The notes beneath the pieces were generated by a model. That model had not been told where the DNA came from and did not search any database. It saw only the letters and a program-made list of their open reading frames with translations. The position numbers and the translations under genes were made by a program. From Fibrella aestuarina BUZ 2 (GTDB lineage: Bacteria > Bacteroidota > Bacteroidia > Cytophagales > Spirosomataceae), in the NCBI RefSeq assembly GCF_000331105.1, contig NC_020054.1, forward strand, positions 4,328,257 to 4,392,256: DNA of 64,000 nt, given 5' to 3'. Positions 43,867-50,731 of this stretch are shown here, piece by piece (positions within the stretch are counted from its first letter, which is position 1; each line of letters begins with the position of its first letter).

Positions 43867-46800
43867 TTATGAACGGACGGGCTCGGCTTCCTGCCGGACG
43901 AACGGCACGGGCGTATCCGGAAATTGACTCTGTAAGGCACTCAGCAGTTGTAAACAAATGGCTTTGTCGCGAATGGCCGACGTAGCCGACACCTCGGTAA
44001 GCAATTGGCCGACGAAGTGGGCATTTTCGGCCGAACGCATGCCTTCCTGCCCCAGAAACGCCAGGATACGGTCCTTAGCTATGCGCCCCTGATGCGGCCG
44101 CATCAGCACCGTTCGGAAATAGAACGACAGGCCGCGTAGCCGTTCGGGGTTGTTGGCCGCATACTGCTGCAAGTAATTCGTTGTGAACAACTGCACATTG
44201 GTCGATGGGTGCTGACTCAGCCGCATCAGGTACGTTGGCCCCTGCTCATCAGTGAAATAGCGGGCAATCAACTCGCGGCCAAACGCCTGGATGTCGGGGC
44301 GCACCGAGTCGGCGAGGCCCACCAGCGTTTCGGCATCCCAATCGTCGGCGGTGAAGGCATCCCGAAAAAACGCGATGGCCTCCTGCCGGGTATCGGCCCA
44401 GCGGGCATCGAGCAGGCGAATGGCTTCGTCGCGTTCGTAACGAACCTGGGGTACGTTGTCCCGGAAATACTGCCAGGCGTAGCGACGGAGCGACAGGGTT
44501 TCGTGGCTCCCCAGCGCAATCACCTGCCGGAGGGTCAGGGTGTTGGCAGGCAACGTACGCAGGGCTTCGGCCCCCACCTGCTGCGCCGGGCCAAAGGAGG
44601 CATAGACCAGCCGTAGCACCGTCTGGCGTTCTAGCTGTCGAAGTTCGGGTTGGAGCTGGGTGAGCACGAAATCGGCGACCCGCTGCTGCTGCCCGTCGGC
44701 AACCTCGGCCCGGATGAGCACGGGCAGCAGCGCCGCCAGCAGAGCGGTGCCGTAGGTACGTTGTTCATGGGCGCGCGCGGCGACCGACGCCCAGAGCGAT
44801 TGCCCCAGTTGGGCGGTTGTCGGGTCGGGGCTACCCAGCAGGCGGGCCAGCAGCGCCGGGGCAGGTAAGGTGGTCTGGCGGCTTAGCACCTGCGCCGCCA
44901 ATGGCTGATAGATCGGGATGGCGCTGTCGAGCAGCCGGTCGAGCAACTCGGCCGATACCTGCTGACAGGCGGCAGGTGGCAGCAACTCAATCAGCCGGCC
45001 AACGTCAGTAGCGATGGCGTTGATGGTATCAGCGGGTTGGGTGAGTTGAAGCAGCCGCTCAAGCAGGAGTTGCAAAGTCCCGTTGTTCAGGGTAGAAGCC
45101 ATAGGCCCACGTCCGTACTGATCGAGCAGCCACTGCCGCACGTCGGTGTGGGGCGAAAGGGCCATTTCGTACATAAAAGCCGGGTCGCTCAGGTACGTGG
45201 CGGGCTGGTTGCTCATGTATTCGATGCCCAACTGCCGCACCTCGGCAACAGGACTCCGTATCAGCAGGGGAACCAGGACCGGGTCGGGCGCCTGGGCCAT
45301 CCGTTTCCGAACCAGTTCGACACCCCACCGGGCCGGTATGTCGAAGGGCGATGCCAGCAATTGCCGCAACAGGGGCAGGTCGACCCGTTGCTCAAGGCGG
45401 GGGTAGTCGGGGTGGCGGGTCAGATTGCGGTAGGCAAAGGCATGCACGTCATCGACCCGCGCCTGTACCAGTAGCTGCACGTAGGCTTGTGGTAACTGAT
45501 CCCAGAGCGCGGGGTATGGTTCGTCGCGGCCGGCCGGGGCAACCGGTTCCGGCTTATCCGGCTCGCTCGGTTTATTACCCAACAACTGCGAAACCCGGTC
45601 GATTAGCGAACCAATCAGTCCCAGGGTTTCGGTCGGGTTCACCCATTCTGTGCGCACCCGCACCTCCTTGCGTTGCCAGCGCGAACCGGCCAGTTCTAGC
45701 TCCGTGCTGTTGCCATACAGGATCTGGTTTAGCAGCACGGCCTGCGCATAGGCCGGAATGACCCGGTCCAGATAGTCATACGATCGGGTGTTGTAGTTCC
45801 ACTGGTAGGTTGTTTCAACCCTCGAAGCGGTATAGTCGGTTGCTTTGTCGTAGCTGAGCAAAATGGCCGTTGCCAGCCGCACGTAGCCCAGATCGGCGGT
45901 GTTGCCCAGGGTAGCCAGCTGTCGCTGTACGCGCCGTTGCAGGTACGTCCGTGTCGCCGTCGAGTACGCCAGTCGGCTATCGGGTTTACGGAGTTCAGCC
46001 TTTACTTTCACCCGCTCGCCCAATACCCCGATATACAGAAGCGGGTCTTTGGCTTTATCGTCGTCATACGACCAGTAAACCGGCTTGGTGAAATAAGCCC
46101 TCGCTTGCTCGAAGCGGTAGGCAAGCAGGCCCAGCAGTTCATAATCGTCGCGCAGTTCGGCAAGCTTATACAGGTGCCGCACAGACCGGAAATAGGGTGG
46201 CTGTAGCGGAATTTGTCGCAGACAGGCCAACAGGGGCCGGCGCAGGATGGGGTAGTCGATTGCCAGGGCGTAGAGATCGTCCAGCAGCGGGCTACCTGCT
46301 GCCGCGGCCACGGCCTGATCGGTCAGGGCTCCCGACAGCCGGGTTACGTCGGCGCCGAGCAGGGCTGTTTGCAGATCAGGCGGGAGCCGTTGTCGGATCG
46401 TGGTCAGGTACGTTGCCCGGGCCTCATCCGTGAGCAGATGCAACAGCGCTTCGGCAGCCATGCGCCTAACCTTGTCGCTGTAGGCTGTGTTTGTCGCGTA
46501 GGTTTCGACGGTCCGAACAAGGGCTTCGTCGACAGGTACATCCGCAGGTCGGGCGGCACCACAGCGGGCAATTGCCCAGAGGGTAGCGTAACGATGTACG
46601 TCGTCGGCTTTCTGGCCACCCGCCCGCTCGATGAGCCGCACCAGCAGGGGTAGCAGATCGACCAGTCGACGTTCGCCCACCTGCCAGATCACCCGCGACG
46701 GTTTCCAAACCGTCCGGCTGTTGGTTTCGCCCGCTGCCAATGCCCGAATCCGCCGCCGAATCGCTTCGTCGGGAGAATTGGGTTTGTCGGCAGGGTCTAC

Positions 46801-47073
46801 CGGCTTGGGCGGAGGCGCAGAAGCCCCTCCCCCTTCAGACAGGTAGCCCTTTTTCCGCTTCTCCATTTCCAGGGCGTTGAACACGGCCTCTGCCTGAGGC
46901 AGGCCAACGGGTGCCGTAGTCTTGGTGCCCTCTTTCAACGCCGCTCCCCGCTTGCCAAACCGGAAGTTTACCACATACTGCCCAGCGCCCACCTCGCACA
47001 AATCGACCTCGTATACTTTGTCGGAAGTCCCTTCGTTGAAGTAAAGTTTTGTCTGCTTAACTAGCTTCATCAT
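43867..47073 (-). CDS. WGR-domain and HEAT/ARM-repeat protein of the retron operon
   Basis: 1068 residues from the ATG at 47073; ATG 47070 or GTG 47079 are close alternatives. Residues about 1-80 form a WGR domain (KLYFNEGTSDKVYEVDLCE, VNFRFGKRGAALKEGTKT), a nucleic-acid-binding fold also found in PARPs and MolR. The remaining about 950 residues are helical repeats of HEAT/ARM type (for example RYATLWAIARCGA, AEVRQLGIEYMSN, RRYAWQYFRDNVPQVRYERDEAIRLL). It is the first gene of the retron operon. In type XIII retrons, as I remember them, an ARM-repeat protein and a WH-SWIM protein are the partners of the RT. It probably acts as effector or sensor scaffold in the cytoplasm; no enzymatic domain is visible. 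Confidence 0.85.
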   Translation of the reverse strand: MMKLVKQTKLYFNEGTSDKVYEVDLCEVGAGQYVVNFRFGKRGAALKEGTKTTAPVGLPQAEAVFNALEMEKRKKGYLSEGGGASAPPPKPVDPADKPNSPDEAIRRRIRALAAGETNSRTVWKPSRVIWQVGERRLVDLLPLLVRLIERAGGQKADDVHRYATLWAIARCGAARPADVPVDEALVRTVETYATNTAYSDKVRRMAAEALLHLLTDEARATYLTTIRQRLPPDLQTALLGADVTRLSGALTDQAVAAAAGSPLLDDLYALAIDYPILRRPLLACLRQIPLQPPYFRSVRHLYKLAELRDDYELLGLLAYRFEQARAYFTKPVYWSYDDDKAKDPLLYIGVLGERVKVKAELRKPDSRLAYSTATRTYLQRRVQRQLATLGNTADLGYVRLATAILLSYDKATDYTASRVETTYQWNYNTRSYDYLDRVIPAYAQAVLLNQILYGNSTELELAGSRWQRKEVRVRTEWVNPTETLGLIGSLIDRVSQLLGNKPSEPDKPEPVAPAGRDEPYPALWDQLPQAYVQLLVQARVDDVHAFAYRNLTRHPDYPRLEQRVDLPLLRQLLASPFDIPARWGVELVRKRMAQAPDPVLVPLLIRSPVAEVRQLGIEYMSNQPATYLSDPAFMYEMALSPHTDVRQWLLDQYGRGPMASTLNNGTLQLLLERLLQLTQPADTINAIATDVGRLIELLPPAACQQVSAELLDRLLDSAIPIYQPLAAQVLSRQTTLPAPALLARLLGSPDPTTAQLGQSLWASVAARAHEQRTYGTALLAALLPVLIRAEVADGQQQRVADFVLTQLQPELRQLERQTVLRLVYASFGPAQQVGAEALRTLPANTLTLRQVIALGSHETLSLRRYAWQYFRDNVPQVRYERDEAIRLLDARWADTRQEAIAFFRDAFTADDWDAETLVGLADSVRPDIQAFGRELIARYFTDEQGPTYLMRLSQHPSTNVQLFTTNYLQQYAANNPERLRGLSFYFRTVLMRPHQGRIAKDRILAFLGQEGMRSAENAHFVGQLLTEVSATSAIRDKAICLQLLSALQSQFPDTPVPFVRQEAEPVRS

Positions 47074-47102
47074 TCCCACGGTTACGACCGGTAAGATAGT
47101 CG

Positions 47103-47128
47103 CGAAACCGATTAAGTAATCGGTTTCG
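47103..47128. promoter_or_regulatory. perfect 26-base palindrome upstream of the retron operon
   Basis: CGAAACCGATTA and TAATCGGTTTCG face each other around AG. It lies 30 bases upstream of the WGR-repeat gene start and 101 bases past the LtrA-family stop. Without a following T-run it is a better operator candidate than terminator. Confidence 0.5.
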
Positions 47129-47228
47129 TTATGGAGCGTTTAACTACCTTCACACCTCTTACCGTAAATAATTAACTAACAGACCAGTTGCCACCAATCG
47201 GTTCTGTTGCTCCCAGCACACTCACGGA

Positions 47229-48476
47229 TCACTTGCCCATGCCGCTCTCGACGCGTTCAGTGCTCTCTGGCGCTTCGGGCGACAGCTGATCGCTGAGGAT
47301 AAGCACGGTGATTACCCCCGAGATGACCAGCAGCAGCGCCAACGCTCCCAGTTTGGCAAAGATGCCTACCCCAATCAGCACCAGACCCGCGCCAACGCGG
47401 ACCAGTATACCCCGTTGAAAGCTGACGTGCGACGGCCCCGAATGCAGGGTGGTCAGGCTGATGACGGCCTCAGCAAACAGGTACGTAGCGACCGACCCAA
47501 TCAGCAGGTGATGGACAGGACGGGGCAATTCGGGCTGGTCGACCGCTTCGATGGCTTTGGCGATAGCCACGCCGTAGCCCGTCAGGGCAAGCGTCAGTGG
47601 CAGGTGGGTATACAGCCAGATGGTATACCGACGGATGGCAGGTTGGCTGGCGGGTTCGTCGCCGTCGCGGTGTTCGGTCAGTTTGCGCACGGCATCGTCG
47701 TCGAGCCGGTCAAAATAAGCCCACCACAATCCAACGATGATGACACCACCCAGCACGGCAGCTATGATCGTGTTTGGAAAGAAGACACTACCCGACAGAC
47801 CAGTTACTACGCCCGTTACGGCCTGCCCCAACACGAGCAGTGTAAACAGCCCGTACCGTTCGGGCAGGTGACGCACGTCGGGTGGAAAGTCGACGTGCAG
47901 TTTACCGCCCGATGTGAGTGGCGTGCCCAGTTCGATCAGCAACGCCAGTGCCCAAAGGCCATAACGGTAGGGCGGTTCCACCCATATCGATCCAATCCAG
48001 ACGCACATCGATAGCGAAAACCCGATTCCGATAACCTGAACGTACGGGCGTGTTTCGGGAATATACCACCAGGCTCGGGCGTAGTCGATCAGCAGAATGG
48101 CCCGCACACTGGCATAAGCCAGCGCATACACCATCGAGCGTTCTTCGGTTGCCTTACTGATCGACGCTCCCAAAATGAACAGGCCGATCAGTTGGGCACT
48201 GCTGAGCAGCCGATGCACGATATCATCGACGTTGTCGAACCGGGTGGCATAGTGCGTTTGCCCGTTCCACAGCCACCAGACGGGTACGTATAGTAGCAGG
48301 AATTCGAGCACATTGACCAGTTCCAGCGAAGTGCTTAATCGCATAGCCAGTTGCATCACGATCGCCGTGTAGGCCAGGTCGTTGAGCAGTTCGGCCCAGG
48401 AGGTACGTCGCTCCCCGGTCGTTTCGGTAGAGCGGAGCGTGGGTACGTTGCGTGTTTTTTCGTCGGAATCGGCCAT
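47229..48476 (-). CDS. LtrA-family multi-pass membrane protein
   Basis: 415 residues with about ten hydrophobic helices. The family hallmark HLPERYGLFTLLVLGQAV is near the middle, and the N-terminal segment WAELLNDLAYTAIVMQLA corresponds to the family's first helix, with Asn replacing the usual Phe. LtrA proteins were named from low-temperature growth in Listeria; the biochemical role is not established. It lies upstream of the retron operon on the same strand with a 155-base gap, so it probably is not part of that system. Confidence 0.82.
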   Translation of the reverse strand: MADSDEKTRNVPTLRSTETTGERRTSWAELLNDLAYTAIVMQLAMRLSTSLELVNVLEFLLLYVPVWWLWNGQTHYATRFDNVDDIVHRLLSSAQLIGLFILGASISKATEERSMVYALAYASVRAILLIDYARAWWYIPETRPYVQVIGIGFSLSMCVWIGSIWVEPPYRYGLWALALLIELGTPLTSGGKLHVDFPPDVRHLPERYGLFTLLVLGQAVTGVVTGLSGSVFFPNTIIAAVLGGVIIVGLWWAYFDRLDDDAVRKLTEHRDGDEPASQPAIRRYTIWLYTHLPLTLALTGYGVAIAKAIEAVDQPELPRPVHHLLIGSVATYLFAEAVISLTTLHSGPSHVSFQRGILVRVGAGLVLIGVGIFAKLGALALLLVISGVITVLILSDQLSPEAPESTERVESGMGK

Positions 48477-48941
48477 CGTTCGGGAAAACCTATTTGCTTA
48501 CAACCCGATTGACCGGGTGAATGGTCGCCTATTTCGAGGCAACGCCGACTATCTTCTTCGTTACACGACAGCCACTGGCTTTATGAGCGTTACTGACTAT
48601 CAAGCTGGTACGGCAACCAATGGTTCTATCAGCATTTACTCATAAAAAAAATCTGACAACTACCTGTCACTTTTCCCCGTTGGCTCAGTCTATTTAACTG
48701 TGTAATTGAAACGGACTGCCAGCGGATCGATCGCCTGACCATAGCGGATCTGTCATGAATCGTTTATCATGTTCAGCCGTACCTGATTACCACTCTTTAG
48801 TTGGATAAAGCGCCAGAAAAGCCCCAGCCGTGATGAGCTGAGGCTTTTTTTATGACCAAGCCATGACCTCGGCTACCAGCCATACCGGGTTTAGGAGCCA
48901 CAAAAAAAGCCCTCAACCGGTTGGGGTTGAGGGTCTGGTTG
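48477..48941. other. intergenic region with a terminator-like hairpin
   Basis: About 465 bases with no supported gene. At 48817-48849 AAAAGCCCCAGC pairs with GCTGAGGCTTTT, followed by a T-run on the plus strand and preceded by AAAA, so it could stop transcription both ways. At 48909-48934 is the first copy of the hairpin that also ends each tRNA unit on the minus strand. Confidence 0.5.
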
Positions 48942-49044
48942 TGACCGATACGGGAATCGAACCGCAGCGTTCCGCGTCCGGCGGCGGACCGTCCGTGTTA
49001 CCGCCGCGAAAGGGCGATGCCTCTAACCGCTAGACGAATCGGCC
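48942..49044 (-). pseudogene. tRNA-Glu copy interrupted by a hairpin-forming insertion
   Basis: The ends, D arm and anticodon arm match the two intact tRNA-Glu genes, and the anticodon is still TTC (loop CTTTCGC). However, about 30 extra bases split the T arm; their minus-strand centre GTCCG...CGGAC can form a small hairpin. At 103 bases it is too long for a normal tRNA. It is likely inactive unless the insert is removed from the transcript. Confidence 0.7.
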
Positions 49045-49096
49045 GTCTTGTCAAAGACCTGAGCGCCGCACGGCTCGAATGAAGCGGGTTAAACAC

Positions 49097-49278
49097 AAAA
49101 AAGCCCTCAACCGGTTGGGGTTGAGGGCCTGGTCGTGACCGATACGGGAATCGAACCCGTGTTACCGCCGTGAAAGGGCGATGTCCTAACCGCTAGACGA
49201 ATCGGCCGTCTTGTCAAAGACCTGAGCGCCGTTCTGACCAAGTCAGCCCGCCGTCAGCGAATCGTGGTGCAAAAGTAC
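49097..49278. repeat. 182-bp direct repeat, left copy
   Basis: This unit recurs base for base at 50421-50602. On the minus strand it holds sequence upstream of the tRNA, the intact tRNA-Glu, and a 10-bp stem terminator (GCCCTCAACC/GGTTGAGGGC, 49103-49128) followed by a T-run. The two copies flank the ECF sigma factor and one tRNA remnant. Confidence 0.85.
49136..49207 (-). tRNA. tRNA-Glu (anticodon TTC)
   Basis: 72 bases without an encoded CCA. The acceptor stem GGCCGAT/ATCGGTC has one G-T pair. The D arm is TCGTCTAGCGGTTAGGACA, the anticodon loop CTTTCAC gives TTC, and the T arm is ACGGGTTCGATTCCCGT. Discriminator base is A. Confidence 0.95.
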
Positions 49279-49618
49279 GGTTCTGATTTTAATGTGCAAC
49301 TGAGCGCCCAATTTTTTTTGCAAAAACTGACCGTCACCGCCGGTAACAGCCGCCTAGCGACACCAGCAACGGGCCTGGTATCGTGACGGTGGCAACGGTG
49401 GCAAGCTCGATAGGCGCACTAGAACTTGGCTCTACGAATGGCGGATGGGCCTGTCCATCTTATCGATACGGGCGAGTAATGACCGTGTTGTCAAAGCGTT
49501 AAGCGGACATATTTCCCAAAAAACGGGCAATACATACAGTTTATCGAAAACTATCATATGATTCTTCGTGAACAGGCAACCTTTGGGCCATCAAATCGCC
49601 AAGTCAACAGCAACCGTC
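49279..49618. other. intergenic region before the sigma factor gene
   Basis: About 340 bases between the left direct repeat and the sigma-factor start. I see no gene, RNA or strong hairpin. The last 100 bases are AT-richer, consistent with a promoter, but no exact TAnnTTTG element is present. Confidence 0.4.
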
Positions 49619-50185
49619 ATGTACGTTTCTTCTACTGCCCACCAGCCACTCACCGACGAACTCGTTATCCAACACTATTTCACGACCCGGCCTAACTACT
49701 GTTTCGAACTGCTGTACAACCGCTACCAGCAGAAGGTATACCGCCGCTGCCTGTCGATGACCCGTGATGCGGACCTGGCGCAAGATTATACGCACGACAT
49801 TTTCATCCGCATGTTTTCCCGGCTGGATAAATTCCAGGGTCGCTCATCCTTTTCGACCTGGCTGTATTCGATCGCCTACAACTACGTGCTCGATCAACTG
49901 CGCCTGACCAAACGCCTGCCGACAGGCCAATTGGACGAAGCGTATGATTACCCTGGCTTCCGCAACGACGACGGCGCCGAAACACTGGAAGCGAGTCTGC
50001 AACAATTGGGTAAAGCCCTCGGCAGCATCTCGAGTCAAGACGCCAGCATTCTGCGGCTCAAATACCAGGATGGCCTCGACGTGCGCCAGATCGGTTCGCA
50101 GCTGAATATTCAGGAAAGCGCCGTGAAGATGCGTCTCAAACGCTCACGCGACCGGGTGAAGCGCCTGTGCGAAGTAGCTTACTAA
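49619..50185 (+). CDS. ECF-type RNA polymerase sigma factor
   Basis: 188 residues from ATG 49619; GTG 49568 would add 17 residues. Region 2 is clear (FELLYNRYQQKVYRRCLSMTRDADLAQDYTHDIFIRMF, then FQGRSSFSTWLYSIAYNYVLDQLR). Region 4 follows (LRLKYQDGLDVRQIGSQLNIQESAVKMRLKRSRDRVKRL). There is no region 3, as usual for ECF sigma factors. No anti-sigma gene is adjacent, so control is unclear. The gene lies between two identical 182-bp repeats, which makes it prone to loss by recombination. A palindromic terminator follows. Confidence 0.9.
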   Translation: MYVSSTAHQPLTDELVIQHYFTTRPNYCFELLYNRYQQKVYRRCLSMTRDADLAQDYTHDIFIRMFSRLDKFQGRSSFSTWLYSIAYNYVLDQLRLTKRLPTGQLDEAYDYPGFRNDDGAETLEASLQQLGKALGSISSQDASILRLKYQDGLDVRQIGSQLNIQESAVKMRLKRSRDRVKRLCEVAY

Positions 50186-50237
50186 ACCTATACAATCGAC
50201 TATCCTTGTTGAACCCTCTTTGCGGTTTCACGAAGCA

Positions 50238-50263
50238 AACCCCGCCAGTCGACTGGCGGGGTT
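50238..50263 (+). terminator. terminator after the sigma factor gene
   Basis: AACCCCGCCAGTC and its exact reverse complement form a 26-base perfect palindrome, followed by TTGATTTG. It starts 52 bases after the stop codon. Confidence 0.8.
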
Positions 50264-50308
50264 TTGATTTGTTACAGGATTACTGAAGCGTATCGTTGTC
50301 GTTTATAC

Positions 50309-50394
50309 GACCGTCCTTGTTACCGCTGGGCGTGCCACGCCGTGAAAGCGGAACGTGGCCCGGGGCGATGGCCCAATCGCCAGACGAATCGGCC
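50309..50394 (-). pseudogene. strongly degenerate tRNA-Glu remnant with extended anticodon arm
   Basis: The 5' half (GGCCGATTCGTCT...CATCGCC) and the anticodon-loop core CTTTCAC match the tRNA-Glu copies. The anticodon stem is lengthened by added complementary segments (GGGCCACG against CGTGGCAC and GCCC), and the T arm and 3' acceptor strand are largely lost. It should not be a working tRNA. Confidence 0.6.
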
Positions 50395-50420
50395 AATCTT
50401 GTCAACGACCTAAACGCACA

Positions 50421-50602
50421 AAAAAAGCCCTCAACCGGTTGGGGTTGAGGGCCTGGTCGTGACCGATACGGGAATCGAACCCGTGTTACCGCCGTGAAAG
50501 GGCGATGTCCTAACCGCTAGACGAATCGGCCGTCTTGTCAAAGACCTGAGCGCCGTTCTGACCAAGTCAGCCCGCCGTCAGCGAATCGTGGTGCAAAAGT
50601 AC
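50421..50602. repeat. 182-bp direct repeat, right copy
   Basis: Identical to 49097-49278 by eye. It contains the second intact tRNA-Glu and the terminator hairpin at 50427-50452 for minus-strand transcripts. Confidence 0.85.
50460..50531 (-). tRNA. tRNA-Glu (anticodon TTC), second intact copy
   Basis: Base-for-base the same as the copy at 49136-49207, with the same 72-base cloverleaf and TTC anticodon. Confidence 0.95.
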
Positions 50603-50674
50603 TGCTGTGTGCGTAGAATGCAATATTTACCCTCAAAATTTTCGTCCGAAGCGCCATCCACCTCTAATTACTAC

Positions 50675-50682
50675 TATTTTTG
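50675..50682 (+). promoter_or_regulatory. TAnnTTTG -7 promoter element for the M14 peptidase gene
   Basis: TATTTTTG lies 49 bases before the peptidase start codon and fits the Bacteroidota -7 consensus. Confidence 0.55.
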
Positions 50683-50731
50683 ACCAGCAACAATTCGCTC
50701 AACCTCAACTGCTTTCCCCACTTCTATCGGC

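Noticed and set aside
48382..48645. 87-codon plus-strand frame overlapping the LtrA-family gene start
   Set aside because: About a third of it is antisense to the LtrA-family gene and the rest has no recognisable feature.
48900..50602. CRISPR array as the cause of the regular repeats
   Set aside because: The repeats are 182 bp, contain tRNA genes and have no short regular spacers; no cas genes are present.
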